From CAZMFZ01 sp046152935 (GTDB lineage: Bacteria; Bacteroidota; Bacteroidia; Cytophagales; UBA9547), in contig JBJXGB010000088.1 of the NCBI GenBank assembly GCA_046152935.1, positions 1-5,755 on the forward strand: a stretch of 5,755 bases of DNA. Reading direction: 5' to 3'. The notes beneath the pieces are model-generated. The model ran no database searches. It was given only the letters and a program-made list of their open reading frames with translations, and was not told where the DNA came from. The first letter of the stretch is position 1. Each line of letters opens with the position of its first letter. The position numbers were made by a program, and so were the translations under genes. Shown here piece by piece: positions 1-5,755 of this stretch.

Positions 1-349
1 AAAAATTGATATTTAAAGAGCCCGTTTTTACTTCGCCAATATTATCATTAACCAAATTGAAACCCAATGCAAAGTGTTTCCTTTTGAATGGAACAATACC
101 CGTAAAGTTTTGTGTAACAGGCGAGCCACGCAACCCATCCCACTGTTTGCGGTGAAAAAGTATGCCTGTAATGTAATCAGACGACCCAGCATAAGCAGGG
201 TTAAAGTACTGATTGTTAAACATATACTGGGTAAACTGCGGGTCTTGCTGAGAAAATCCTGCATTTGACATATACAAGAACAGTAGTAAAGCAATTAGCT
301 TTGGTTTTCCTATTGTAAAAATCAATATTATATTATGATGTACTTTCAT
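1..349 (-). CDS. PorP/SprF-family type IX secretion outer-membrane protein, 5' part only (gene runs off the left edge)
   Basis: Reading the minus strand from the ATG at 349 gives 116 codons with no stop, cut at the window's left edge; the family is usually around 300-340 residues. Residues 1-33 look like a signal peptide: a basic stretch (KPK, 15-17), a hydrophobic core (LIALLLFLYM, 18-27) and probable cleavage before QQDP. The mature start carries the family signature, QDPQFTQYMFNNQ (35-47) and FNPAYAGS (49-56), followed by HRKQWDGLRGSP and a FALGFNLVND segment typical of the first beta strands. Members are outer-membrane beta barrels; SprF of Flavobacterium johnsoniae is needed for surface display of the giant adhesin SprB. 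From that I infer that this protein serves the giant protein encoded upstream. The start follows the nuclease-like gene's stop by 19 bases and has no Shine-Dalgarno sequence, which is common in Bacteroidota. No alternative ATG lies upstream in frame nearby. Family assignment is confident; the partner is inferred. Confidence 0.93.
   Translation of the reverse strand, partial: MKVHHNIILIFTIGKPKLIALLLFLYMSNAGFSQQDPQFTQYMFNNQYFNPAYAGSSDYITGILFHRKQWDGLRGSPVTQNFTGIVPFKRKHFALGFNLVNDNIGEVKTGSLNINF
251..349 (-). other. Predicted Sec signal peptide of the PorP/SprF protein
   Basis: The first 33 residues begin with a rather long, polar to hydrophobic leader, have lysines at 15 and 17, a hydrophobic core from about 18 to 27, then SNAGFS before QQDP. 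Cleavage after Ser33 is my estimate from the small residue at -1 and the family's usual mature start at Gln-Gln-Asp-Pro. The n-region is longer than usual, so the start could be mis-set, but no later in-frame ATG lies before the core (the next Met is residue 27). Confidence 0.6.
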
Positions 350-368
350 TATATTTTGAATGAAATAG

Positions 369-701
369 TTATATCGAATATTTAGTAATTCTATAAGCTT
401 TCCCTTTAGAAAATGAATCAATTTGTTCCTTGAATTTTGGCAAAAGTTCGTTTAGATATTCAAACTTGCTTTTTTCAACATCAAAAACGACAATTGCTAT
501 GTTATAACTTTTTAAATTTTGTTGAAATTCTAAGTTTTTGTCAATTGTCAACAAAATATCAAACCCATTTTCAATTGCTAATTTCATTAAATCTCCATTT
601 TTTATACCATTCCACGACATTTCGGTAACAGAATGAACCTCATATTCGGAAATCCTATATTTAATTTTTTGTGTTACACATTCATCAAGCAAAATTCTCA
701 T
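369..701 (-). CDS. DUF5615 (COG4634) PIN-like protein, predicted toxin/nuclease
   Basis: This 110-residue protein has the full length expected of the DUF5615 PIN-like family. It opens with MRILLDEC, in which Asp6 (with Glu7) is the first acidic position. It continues with the family pattern VTEMSWNGIKNGDL (25-38), giving Asp37, and then FDILLTIDKNLEFQQNL (47-63), giving Asp54 in the T-x-D-x-N motif. These acidic residues match the metal-binding set of PIN-like nucleases, so the active site looks intact. Family members are predicted RNases paired with DUF433 antitoxins; the RNA target is unknown here. Its start overlaps the end of the DUF433 gene by 17 bases in another frame, the usual antitoxin-then-toxin order, so translation is probably coupled; I see no Shine-Dalgarno sequence before the ATG. 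The stop lies 19 bases before the PorP/SprF start. Family call is strong; toxicity is inferred from the family and gene pairing. Confidence 0.9.
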   Translation of the reverse strand: MRILLDECVTQKIKYRISEYEVHSVTEMSWNGIKNGDLMKLAIENGFDILLTIDKNLEFQQNLKSYNIAIVVFDVEKSKFEYLNELLPKFKEQIDSFSKGKAYRITKYSI

Positions 702-939
702 TCAGTATTTCAGTTGAATTTTGTAGAATTTTTTGAGAAAATGCCAGCACTTTCAGTACTTGATCTCTAGTAACGGATGGAAAATCTACTACAAAATCAT
801 CAATATTCTCGCCTGTCTCCAAATAATCAAACAAATTTTTAATTGGCACTCTCGATCCATTAAAAACTGGTGTTCCTCCTAATATTTCGCTATCTATATT
901 TATTATTTTCATTTCTAAATCGTAATTATCTGCGTTCAT
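685..939 (-). CDS. DUF433 (COG2442) antitoxin-like protein, partner of the PIN-like gene
   Basis: This 84-residue protein carries the DUF433 core: INIDSEILGGTPVFNGSRVPI (13-33, with the G-G-x-P-V-x-x-G-S-R-V-P signature), then LFDYLETGENIDDFVVDFPSVT (36-57) and a helix DQVLKVLAFSQKIL (59-72). DUF433 proteins are small helix-turn-helix-like proteins regarded as antitoxins of DUF5615 PIN-like toxins, and would be expected to bind the toxin and perhaps repress their own promoter. The gene begins one base after the stop of the giant surface-protein gene and overlaps the PIN-like gene at its 3' end. I chose the ATG at 939 because a GAGG lies four bases before it. A second ATG at 912 (residue 10, just before the core) has no such site but cannot be excluded. 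No separate promoter is evident, so expression may follow the upstream giant gene. Confidence 0.9.
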   Translation of the reverse strand: MNADNYDLEMKIINIDSEILGGTPVFNGSRVPIKNLFDYLETGENIDDFVVDFPSVTRDQVLKVLAFSQKILQNSTEILNENFA

Positions 940-940
940 G

Positions 941-3900
941 TTACCTCTGCAATAAAATACTTCCTTTAAATGGAGGCGTATTGTTTTGATTATTCAACTT
1001 AATAATATAGAAATAGGTGCCGTCCGGCATTCCTTCGCCATTCCAATCGTTTTTATATGGTTTGGCATAATATACCTTGCCACCCCACCTATTGAATATA
1101 AATATCTCGTTGTTAGGCCATGAGAGAATATTTTTTACTTCATAAAAATCATTCACACCATCGCCATTCGGACTAAAAGCATTGTAAGTATCAATTTCTC
1201 TATTGAAATTTATGTTAATAATGTTCGACCAAGATTTAATACTATCCTTGGCAGCCTCTTTCGACACGGCTAATATTCTATATTCGTGTTTAAAACCATC
1301 AACCACATTAGATAAATCGATTGTCGTATCGTTTGCTACATTATTCACAAATGTAAAAGCGGCTTCTTCGTCTATTTTTCTCCACACTTCGTAATGATCG
1401 ACACCTTTAGCCCAACCAGAATATCTACTCCAATTGAGGTTTACTTTATTGTCTGTTTCAGAGCTAAAACCTTTTAAGTATACTAAGCTATGTGCACTTG
1501 TAACACAAGCATTGTCATTTATCCCTTCTATTCGGTACTGTTGTATAGAATTGCGGGTCGATTCGTTTCTATGTGTGAATACTGTATCCAATAACGTTCT
1601 TATTTCTATTGAAATCCATGGAGAAAAACTATTTTCTACTATTGTGCGATTTTGAATGGCAAAGTCTGTTTTTGGCAAGGCTGCTTTATTTACATACGTC
1701 CACACTATTTTTACAGAAGTGTCTGATTGCAAAGCCGTTGTGGCCAATTGCATTTTAATTTCGCTCACATTTACGCTTATAAAGTCTGTATTTGTACAAC
1801 CATTACTGCCTGGCACTATTACAGAGTATGTTTCATTCTTTAAAGGCTTTATTCCCAAAAAGTTTTCAGTAGATTTTTTTATTAAAGTGTCGTTTTTAAT
1901 CCAACTGTATAGCCCGCCAGAAAAACCACCTGTAGTAATCGTAATGCTATCGCCAAGGCATATATTTCTATCCTCACCTAAATCTACATCTGGGGCTACA
2001 CCACCTCCAATAGTTACTAATGGAACAGTCGCAAAGCAATTGTTGTATTCAATGGCTAGTTTGTAAATGCCAATACCTAGATTATCAAATTTATTAGTAT
2101 AGTTGTTGGTGGTATCAGATATAAAAGATACTATCGACACCACATCAAATCCTGTGGAGGTATTAACACCAAAAATAGTGGCATTATAGGTTGGGAAATC
2201 GCTTTCAAAATATAAAGAAATGCTTCCATTGTTGGCGTTACAGTCCGAATCTTTTGCTTGTGGTATTATAATGACTTTCACCGTACCTGTTCCACCCGTA
2301 ATGGTGTCGAGTGTACATTGTGGGTTGTCTAAATCAGTTATTTTGATGCTTAATTTATTTGCAGTCAATCCACCTACCGTTATTAAAGGGTCAGATACGC
2401 TGCCAACTATTGTATTTACTTCGTAGCCGAAGGTGCGTCCAAAGTACTTACTAGGTAGATTAATGTACAGCACCCCATCGTTGCTATTCAAACATTGGGT
2501 TGGTATATAAGTGATGGAATTGTTCAAATTGATATTCTCAATAGTAATGGTAATGGTGTTAGATGCAATGTTATTCGCATTAGAGATACAACCCGCTACT
2601 GATGAATTTGGCAATAGCTGTGCAGAAACTTTATCGCCAGTCACAAATCCTGTGAAGCTAATCACTTCAAGTGTGTCTAGGGTATTAATTCCCAAAATAG
2701 AATAGTTTATTCCCACCACCGAGCTATTGTTTATCTTCCATACGAAGGTAGGGTTTGAACCTGCATTCATGCCAGTTGCGGTAAACACAAATACACCCGA
2801 TTGGCACGATGAATTAAATTTGGTAGCCACTTGCACAGTTGCTGGTATTGATGCGGGAACTACTACGTCTGTGCCCACACTAGAAATAAGGTTATCGCAG
2901 CCAGATGCATCTGCAATCGAAACCACCGTATAGTTTTCAGTAGCACCAAGTACGGTAATCGTAAAATTTGATGCCTTGTTGAAATACGATACATCGTTGT
3001 TCAACGTAATCCTGTATGGTGCAACACCTCCAGCGATGGCTACATTTAATATTACCTTTGGCGCATTGCAAAATACACCTCCGCCAGTAATGGTTGCCCC
3101 TATGCCCGATGTTGCATTAAGCCCAACCAAAGTTGAGATGCTACTTGTGCCGCAACCATTGGTTGCGCTCACTTCCACATTATACAAGCCAGCCACAAGA
3201 CCAGTAAAAGTATTTGCAAAGCCTAGGGTTGTGCCTGTATTTATGACAGTTCCCATATTATCTACCAAACTGTAGGTAAAATAGTCGGCCAAAATAGGTA
3301 TCCACCCTACTCTTAATTCGCCACATTGAGCAGTTTGTTGCGAAACTACTGGTGCAGATGGCGATGTGGTGCATATTGTTCCCCCACCGCATATACTTGT
3401 TGGATTTATTGATACTATTGCAAAACCAGTAGTTGAAATAGCACAGCCATTGGCATCTGCAATACCTGAAATGGTATATACATCGTTACTTGCCACCACC
3501 GAAACATTAAATACGCCCGTGGTTGTTTGCACGGTCGAAGTAGTAGTTGCATTGCCATACGTAAAAGTATATGGGGCTGCTCCACCTAAGAATAGTGCAG
3601 AAATACTGGTGCTTTGACCACTACAAACCCCACTGCCTCCAAATATTTGCCCCGTTGGCTTGGTTTGAAAATTAACGGTGATAAATGCCTCTCCTGTACA
3701 GGTAGATAATCCACTAGCCACCTTTCTGATAAAATAAGTACCAGTTGTAGTCACCAGATTGCCAGATTGAATGGTATAGTTGGCATCGGCCCAATAACTT
3801 ACTGTGCCTGCTAGTGTGGTGTTTAAATCTACAAAATAATTGCTCAAATCGACTACAGATGTAGTGCAATTTACAATTACAGGACTAGTAACAGATAAAT

Positions 3901-5755
3901 TTGGTACTGGTGTTACATTTACCCTTACCGAACCACTTCCCGATCCTTGGCAAGTAGATGTGTTTACCCTATAAATGGTGTAGTCGGTGGTAACAGCAGG
4001 AGAAACTGCTAAGTTTGCATTCAGCCCAGCATTCAAACCAGTAAATGTAAGCCTGTTGTTGATGTCGCCATTCTGCAAAATTTCCAAAGATAGTGGCGAA
4101 GTACCAGCAACTGACACTACCAAATTAAAAGTACTCGAACCGCCTTCGCATACAGAGCCACTACCGCCCAAGAGCTCGGCTCTACCAGTACAGGTGCATA
4201 TTGGGTCTGCATCTGCCCTGCGAACTATGGTAACAGAGCCAGAAGCAATACCTGCACCACATGTAGCTCCAGATACGCTCACTAAAGTAATGGTATTACT
4301 ACCTACGATTAGTGGAACGGTAAAGAAATTTCCAACTACAGCTACTGTATTTTCTACAGAGCCATCAAAATAAGTAATGCTATTACCTCCATTATTCACC
4401 ATCGATAATGTAATGCTATTGCCACATATCGTTTGGTTAACAGCAGTAAGTGAAGCTGTAGGGCCTCCTATTCCATTCACAGTAAATATATAAGCAGATA
4501 AACAACCATTTATTCCCGTGCCTACGACTGTATATAAATTGATTCCTAAAGCTGTGGGCGTGGCATTTACTGTATTTCCAAAATTTACATCAAGTGTGTT
4601 TCCATACCAGTCGTAACTAACTACATTACCTACAGTTGTCACCGCCAACATGGCCGAACTACCTACACAAGTACTTGTAAAACCAGATGTTAGTGGAATT
4701 AAGGCAAAGTTATCAAACAACACATTTACACTAGCCGAATTATTACTCACACAGCCTCCGTCTGAAACAGTAGCAAAGTAACTACCACTAACTGATGGCA
4801 GATAAGAAAGATTTGTGCCAGTAACAGATGCAACTAGGCTTGCCGGACTGCCATTTCTATACAAATTAATATTGCCAATACTACCTGTATTTACAATTAT
4901 AGGCGATGCAATATCGCTGGCACAATATATACCTGTACCTGATATGTTTGGTGTTGGAGGCAGGCCTGCGGGTGTTAAACTCTCTACAATAGTTGTGCTA
5001 CAACCACTTGCTACATCCAATACTTCAATAGTATAGGTTGATATAGGCGATGCACTCAAATTATTGAATATTCCAGATAAAACAGTGGTGTTTAATGTCT
5101 GATTGATGTAGGTAATGTTTCCACTGGCAGCTATTCCTGCCACAGTTATCGATCCATCATTGGCCGTGCAGTTGGTAGGATTGGTATGCCCACTGAAGGT
5201 TACGACTGGCGTTTGATTTACAGATACATTTACACTATTTGATCTAAAATTGCCACAAGCATCTACACCAGTAACTGAAATAGTAGCTATGCCTGTAAAT
5301 GTGGCTTGCCAAGCCATAGAAGCAACATGTTCATTAGGCGAAGCCGATACAGTAAGCACGCCAGCATTTGATGGACTTACAGCCCAACTGAAACTGGTAG
5401 CGTTGTAAAAGTTTTTGGCATTGGGCAATTGATAAGTATTAGTTGCTGCTCCTTCACATCTCGAAGTTACACCTAATGGCACATCCACAGCTGTAATAGT
5501 TGTATTGATAGCAATAGTCTCAGTATCAATCCCTACGCATCCATTCAAATCTGTACCCAGCACGGTAACAGTTGTAATGGCTGGTATCGAAATATTTACA
5601 GATGTAGCAGTAATGTTTGCAGGCAACCAAGTGTAGCTATTGGCTCCACTACCCACAAAGTTGACAGTTGTATTTGCACATACACTGGTTTGGCTTGGGG
5701 CAATGCCTATGGTAGGAATTGAGTTGACTGTGGTAACAAAAGCAAGTGTATTGCT
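941..5755 (-). CDS. Giant modular T9SS-exported surface protein with gliding-motility C-terminal domain (5' end missing)
   Basis: The frame is open from the right edge to the TAA at 941, giving 1604 visible residues; the signal peptide and an unknown N-terminal part lie outside. Numbering visible residues from the edge, residues 1-1332 form 15 modules of about 80-105 residues. Most follow the Ig/PKD-like pattern of giant Bacteroidota adhesins (for example VCANTTVNF...SYTWLP, DLGEDRNICLGDSITI); three have a C-x-x-N-D/N-G core like SprB repeats. Residues 1333-1430 and 1431-1518 resemble fibronectin-III domains (VDHYEVWRK, YRILAVS, WSNIININF). Residues 1519-1604 are a type B sorting domain (CHU_C/TIGR04131) with FSPNGDGVND, FNRWG and DGTYFY. 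The protein is expected to cross the outer membrane by T9SS and act at the surface, as adhesin or gliding factor; no enzymatic domain is visible. A GTG at 5656 is not the start, because 33 further in-frame codons of the first module precede it. Ligand and exact role are unknown. Confidence 0.95.
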   Translation of the reverse strand, partial: SNTLAFVTTVNSIPTIGIAPSQTSVCANTTVNFVGSGANSYTWLPANITATSVNISIPAITTVTVLGTDLNGCVGIDTETIAINTTITAVDVPLGVTSRCEGAATNTYQLPNAKNFYNATSFSWAVSPSNAGVLTVSASPNEHVASMAWQATFTGIATISVTGVDACGNFRSNSVNVSVNQTPVVTFSGHTNPTNCTANDGSITVAGIAASGNITYINQTLNTTVLSGIFNNLSASPISTYTIEVLDVASGCSTTIVESLTPAGLPPTPNISGTGIYCASDIASPIIVNTGSIGNINLYRNGSPASLVASVTGTNLSYLPSVSGSYFATVSDGGCVSNNSASVNVLFDNFALIPLTSGFTSTCVGSSAMLAVTTVGNVVSYDWYGNTLDVNFGNTVNATPTALGINLYTVVGTGINGCLSAYIFTVNGIGGPTASLTAVNQTICGNSITLSMVNNGGNSITYFDGSVENTVAVVGNFFTVPLIVGSNTITLVSVSGATCGAGIASGSVTIVRRADADPICTCTGRAELLGGSGSVCEGGSSTFNLVVSVAGTSPLSLEILQNGDINNRLTFTGLNAGLNANLAVSPAVTTDYTIYRVNTSTCQGSGSGSVRVNVTPVPNLSVTSPVIVNCTTSVVDLSNYFVDLNTTLAGTVSYWADANYTIQSGNLVTTTGTYFIRKVASGLSTCTGEAFITVNFQTKPTGQIFGGSGVCSGQSTSISALFLGGAAPYTFTYGNATTTSTVQTTTGVFNVSVVASNDVYTISGIADANGCAISTTGFAIVSINPTSICGGGTICTTSPSAPVVSQQTAQCGELRVGWIPILADYFTYSLVDNMGTVINTGTTLGFANTFTGLVAGLYNVEVSATNGCGTSSISTLVGLNATSGIGATITGGGVFCNAPKVILNVAIAGGVAPYRITLNNDVSYFNKASNFTITVLGATENYTVVSIADASGCDNLISSVGTDVVVPASIPATVQVATKFNSSCQSGVFVFTATGMNAGSNPTFVWKINNSSVVGINYSILGINTLDTLEVISFTGFVTGDKVSAQLLPNSSVAGCISNANNIASNTITITIENINLNNSITYIPTQCLNSNDGVLYINLPSKYFGRTFGYEVNTIVGSVSDPLITVGGLTANKLSIKITDLDNPQCTLDTITGGTGTVKVIIIPQAKDSDCNANNGSISLYFESDFPTYNATIFGVNTSTGFDVVSIVSFISDTTNNYTNKFDNLGIGIYKLAIEYNNCFATVPLVTIGGGVAPDVDLGEDRNICLGDSITITTGGFSGGLYSWIKNDTLIKKSTENFLGIKPLKNETYSVIVPGSNGCTNTDFISVNVSEIKMQLATTALQSDTSVKIVWTYVNKAALPKTDFAIQNRTIVENSFSPWISIEIRTLLDTVFTHRNESTRNSIQQYRIEGINDNACVTSAHSLVYLKGFSSETDNKVNLNWSRYSGWAKGVDHYEVWRKIDEEAAFTFVNNVANDTTIDLSNVVDGFKHEYRILAVSKEAAKDSIKSWSNIININFNREIDTYNAFSPNGDGVNDFYEVKNILSWPNNEIFIFNRWGGKVYYAKPYKNDWNGEGMPDGTYFYIIKLNNQNNTPPFKGSILLQR
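944..948 (-). promoter_or_regulatory. Shine-Dalgarno-like AGAGG for the DUF433 gene, inside the end of the giant gene
   Basis: On the minus strand the giant gene ends CAG AGG TAA, followed by one base and the ATG at 939. The AGAGG therefore sits four bases before the start codon and is made from the last two codons of the upstream gene. This supports the 939 start and suggests translational coupling. It is a short match, and many Bacteroidota genes do without Shine-Dalgarno sites. Confidence 0.5.
944..1201 (-). other. Type B T9SS C-terminal sorting domain (gliding-motility-associated, CHU_C/TIGR04131)
   Basis: The last 86 residues of the giant protein contain the family hallmarks in order: NAFSPNGDGVNDFYEV, then IFIFNRWGGKVYY, then DWNGEGMPDGTYFYII, and the terminal KGSILLQR. 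In this family the domain directs export by the T9SS, and type B domains are associated with PorP/SprF partners, which fits the PorP/SprF gene downstream. The domain has no cysteine, unlike the repeat modules before it. Confidence 0.95.
1202..1759 (-). other. Two fibronectin-III-like domains before the sorting domain
   Basis: Two segments of about 98 and 88 residues each begin with a hydrophobic strand and Trp (SVKIVWTYV; KVNLNWSRY). They continue with a strand (DFAIQNR; VDHYEVWRK) and end with a Tyr-Arg strand (QQYRIEGIND; HEYRILAVS). The second ends in WSNIININF, a common lead-in to the CHU_C domain in this protein class. They probably act as a stalk or spacer near the outer membrane. The boundaries are estimates. 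Confidence 0.75.
2000..2533 (-). repeat. Two adjacent SprB-repeat-like modules (C-x-x-N-D/N-G type)
   Basis: Two consecutive modules of about 92 and 86 residues have the cores QCLNSNDGVLYINL and DCNANNGSISLYFE. They resemble the Cys-x-x-x-(N/D)-G-x-(I/L) start of SprB repeats in gliding adhesins. A third such module, NCTANDGSITVAGI, lies near 5215-4964. The match is to the opening motif only; the remaining parts are diverged. Confidence 0.55.
2837..4183 (-). repeat. Related module subset (G, I, K) separated by other modules
   Basis: Three modules, at about 4183-3908, 3664-3365 and 3115-2837, start with the same pattern of two or three glycines, then Cys and a small or polar residue (GGSGSVCEGGSS, GGSGVCSGQST, TGGGVFCNAP). 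The second and third also share GGxAPYxxT in the middle and the ending SGIADANGC / SIADASGC. They look like copies of one module type dispersed among different ones, consistent with internal duplication followed by divergence. This is judged by eye, not by a scored alignment. Confidence 0.6.

Larger units (their letters stand above)
1760..5755 (-). repeat. Array of 15 diverged Ig/PKD/SprB-like modules, each with one cysteine pair
   Basis: Visible residues 1-1332 divide into modules of about 80-105 residues that share a plan rather than near-identical sequence. Each has a Cys near its start (often C-x-G or C-x-x-N), a central beta-rich part ending in Tyr/Trp strands, and a second Cys 47-72 residues later, frequently in an NGC, SGC or GGC turn. 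Cysteine pairs by visible residue are 26/73, 100/167, 196/252, 278/335, 363/418, 444/499, 536/602, 630/686, 711/771, 811/868, 896/953, 984/1056, 1088/1147, 1172/1240 and 1266/1320. The region is rich in Thr, Ser, Val, Asn and Gly. The DNA shows no tandem repeats that I can see by eye. Boundaries are approximate, and the tenth module (near 3364-3116) could also be read as fibronectin-like. Confidence 0.8.

Noticed and set aside
28..294. An 88-codon minus-strand open frame starting MLYYCSCICQ
   Set aside because: It lies in a different frame from the PorP/SprF coding sequence that covers the same bases and has clear family motifs. Its translation has no recognisable domain.
350..368. Promoter or terminator between the PIN-like gene and the PorP/SprF gene
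   Set aside because: Only 19 AT-rich bases separate them. I see no hairpin and no Bacteroidota-type TAnnTTTG element on the minus strand just upstream.
369..939. Mobile element carrying the toxin-antitoxin-like pair
   Set aside because: No transposase, integrase, terminal inverted repeats or target duplication are visible at the edges. Only composition and context hint at insertion.
3151..3167. Perfect inverted repeat with 7-base arms and a 3-base loop, as a possible terminator or regulatory hairpin
   Set aside because: It lies in the middle of the giant coding sequence at a conserved TNGCG turn, has no following T-run, and a short repeat like this is expected by chance in 5.7 kb.
3987..4373. 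A 128-codon plus-strand open frame, and other plus-strand frames of 60-136 codons (e.g. 1656-2066, 2976-3275)
   Set aside because: They are antisense to the giant gene. Their translations show no domain, and their residue make-up is what antisense of Thr/Val/Gly-rich coding sequence yields.
5654..5656. GTG as the start codon of the giant gene
   Set aside because: The same frame continues open for 33 more codons to the window edge, and these encode the first strand and first cysteine of the same module (SQTSVCANTTVNF), so the true start is outside.

Overview
The window looks like a piece of a Bacteroidota chromosome with moderate to low GC content. Two type IX secretion (T9SS) hallmarks point there: a giant modular surface protein ending in a gliding-motility-type C-terminal domain (CHU_C / TIGR04131, 'type B'), and the start of a PorP/SprF-family outer-membrane protein. 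The genus cannot be told from the sequence.

All four genes are on the minus strand and are read from right to left. (1) Positions 5755 to 941 hold the 3' part of a giant secreted protein gene. Its 5' end lies beyond the right edge, and 1604 residues are visible. They form 15 Ig/PKD-like or SprB-repeat-like modules of about 80-105 residues, each with one cysteine pair, then two fibronectin-III-like domains and the sorting domain. (2) One base later, at 939 to 685, comes an 84-residue DUF433 (COG2442) antitoxin-like gene. (3) Overlapping it by 17 bases, at 701 to 369, is a 110-residue DUF5615 (COG4634) PIN-like nuclease or toxin gene. (4) After a 19-base gap, from 349 to the left edge, lie the first 116 codons of a PorP/SprF gene. 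This last frame has no stop inside the window and is easily missed.

The spacing suggests one transcription unit with no room for a terminator between genes. In Bacteroidota, genes for type B T9SS substrates are often followed by a PorP/SprF gene whose product is needed for export or surface attachment of the substrate (the sprB-sprF situation in Flavobacterium johnsoniae). Here a predicted toxin-antitoxin pair sits exactly between substrate and partner. It is more AT-rich than the neighbouring porin gene and the module-coding part of the giant gene. That is the most notable feature of the window; the module architecture and lysine distribution of the giant protein come next. There is no non-coding stretch longer than 19 bases, and I saw no RNA gene, CRISPR array, transposase or insertion-sequence end.
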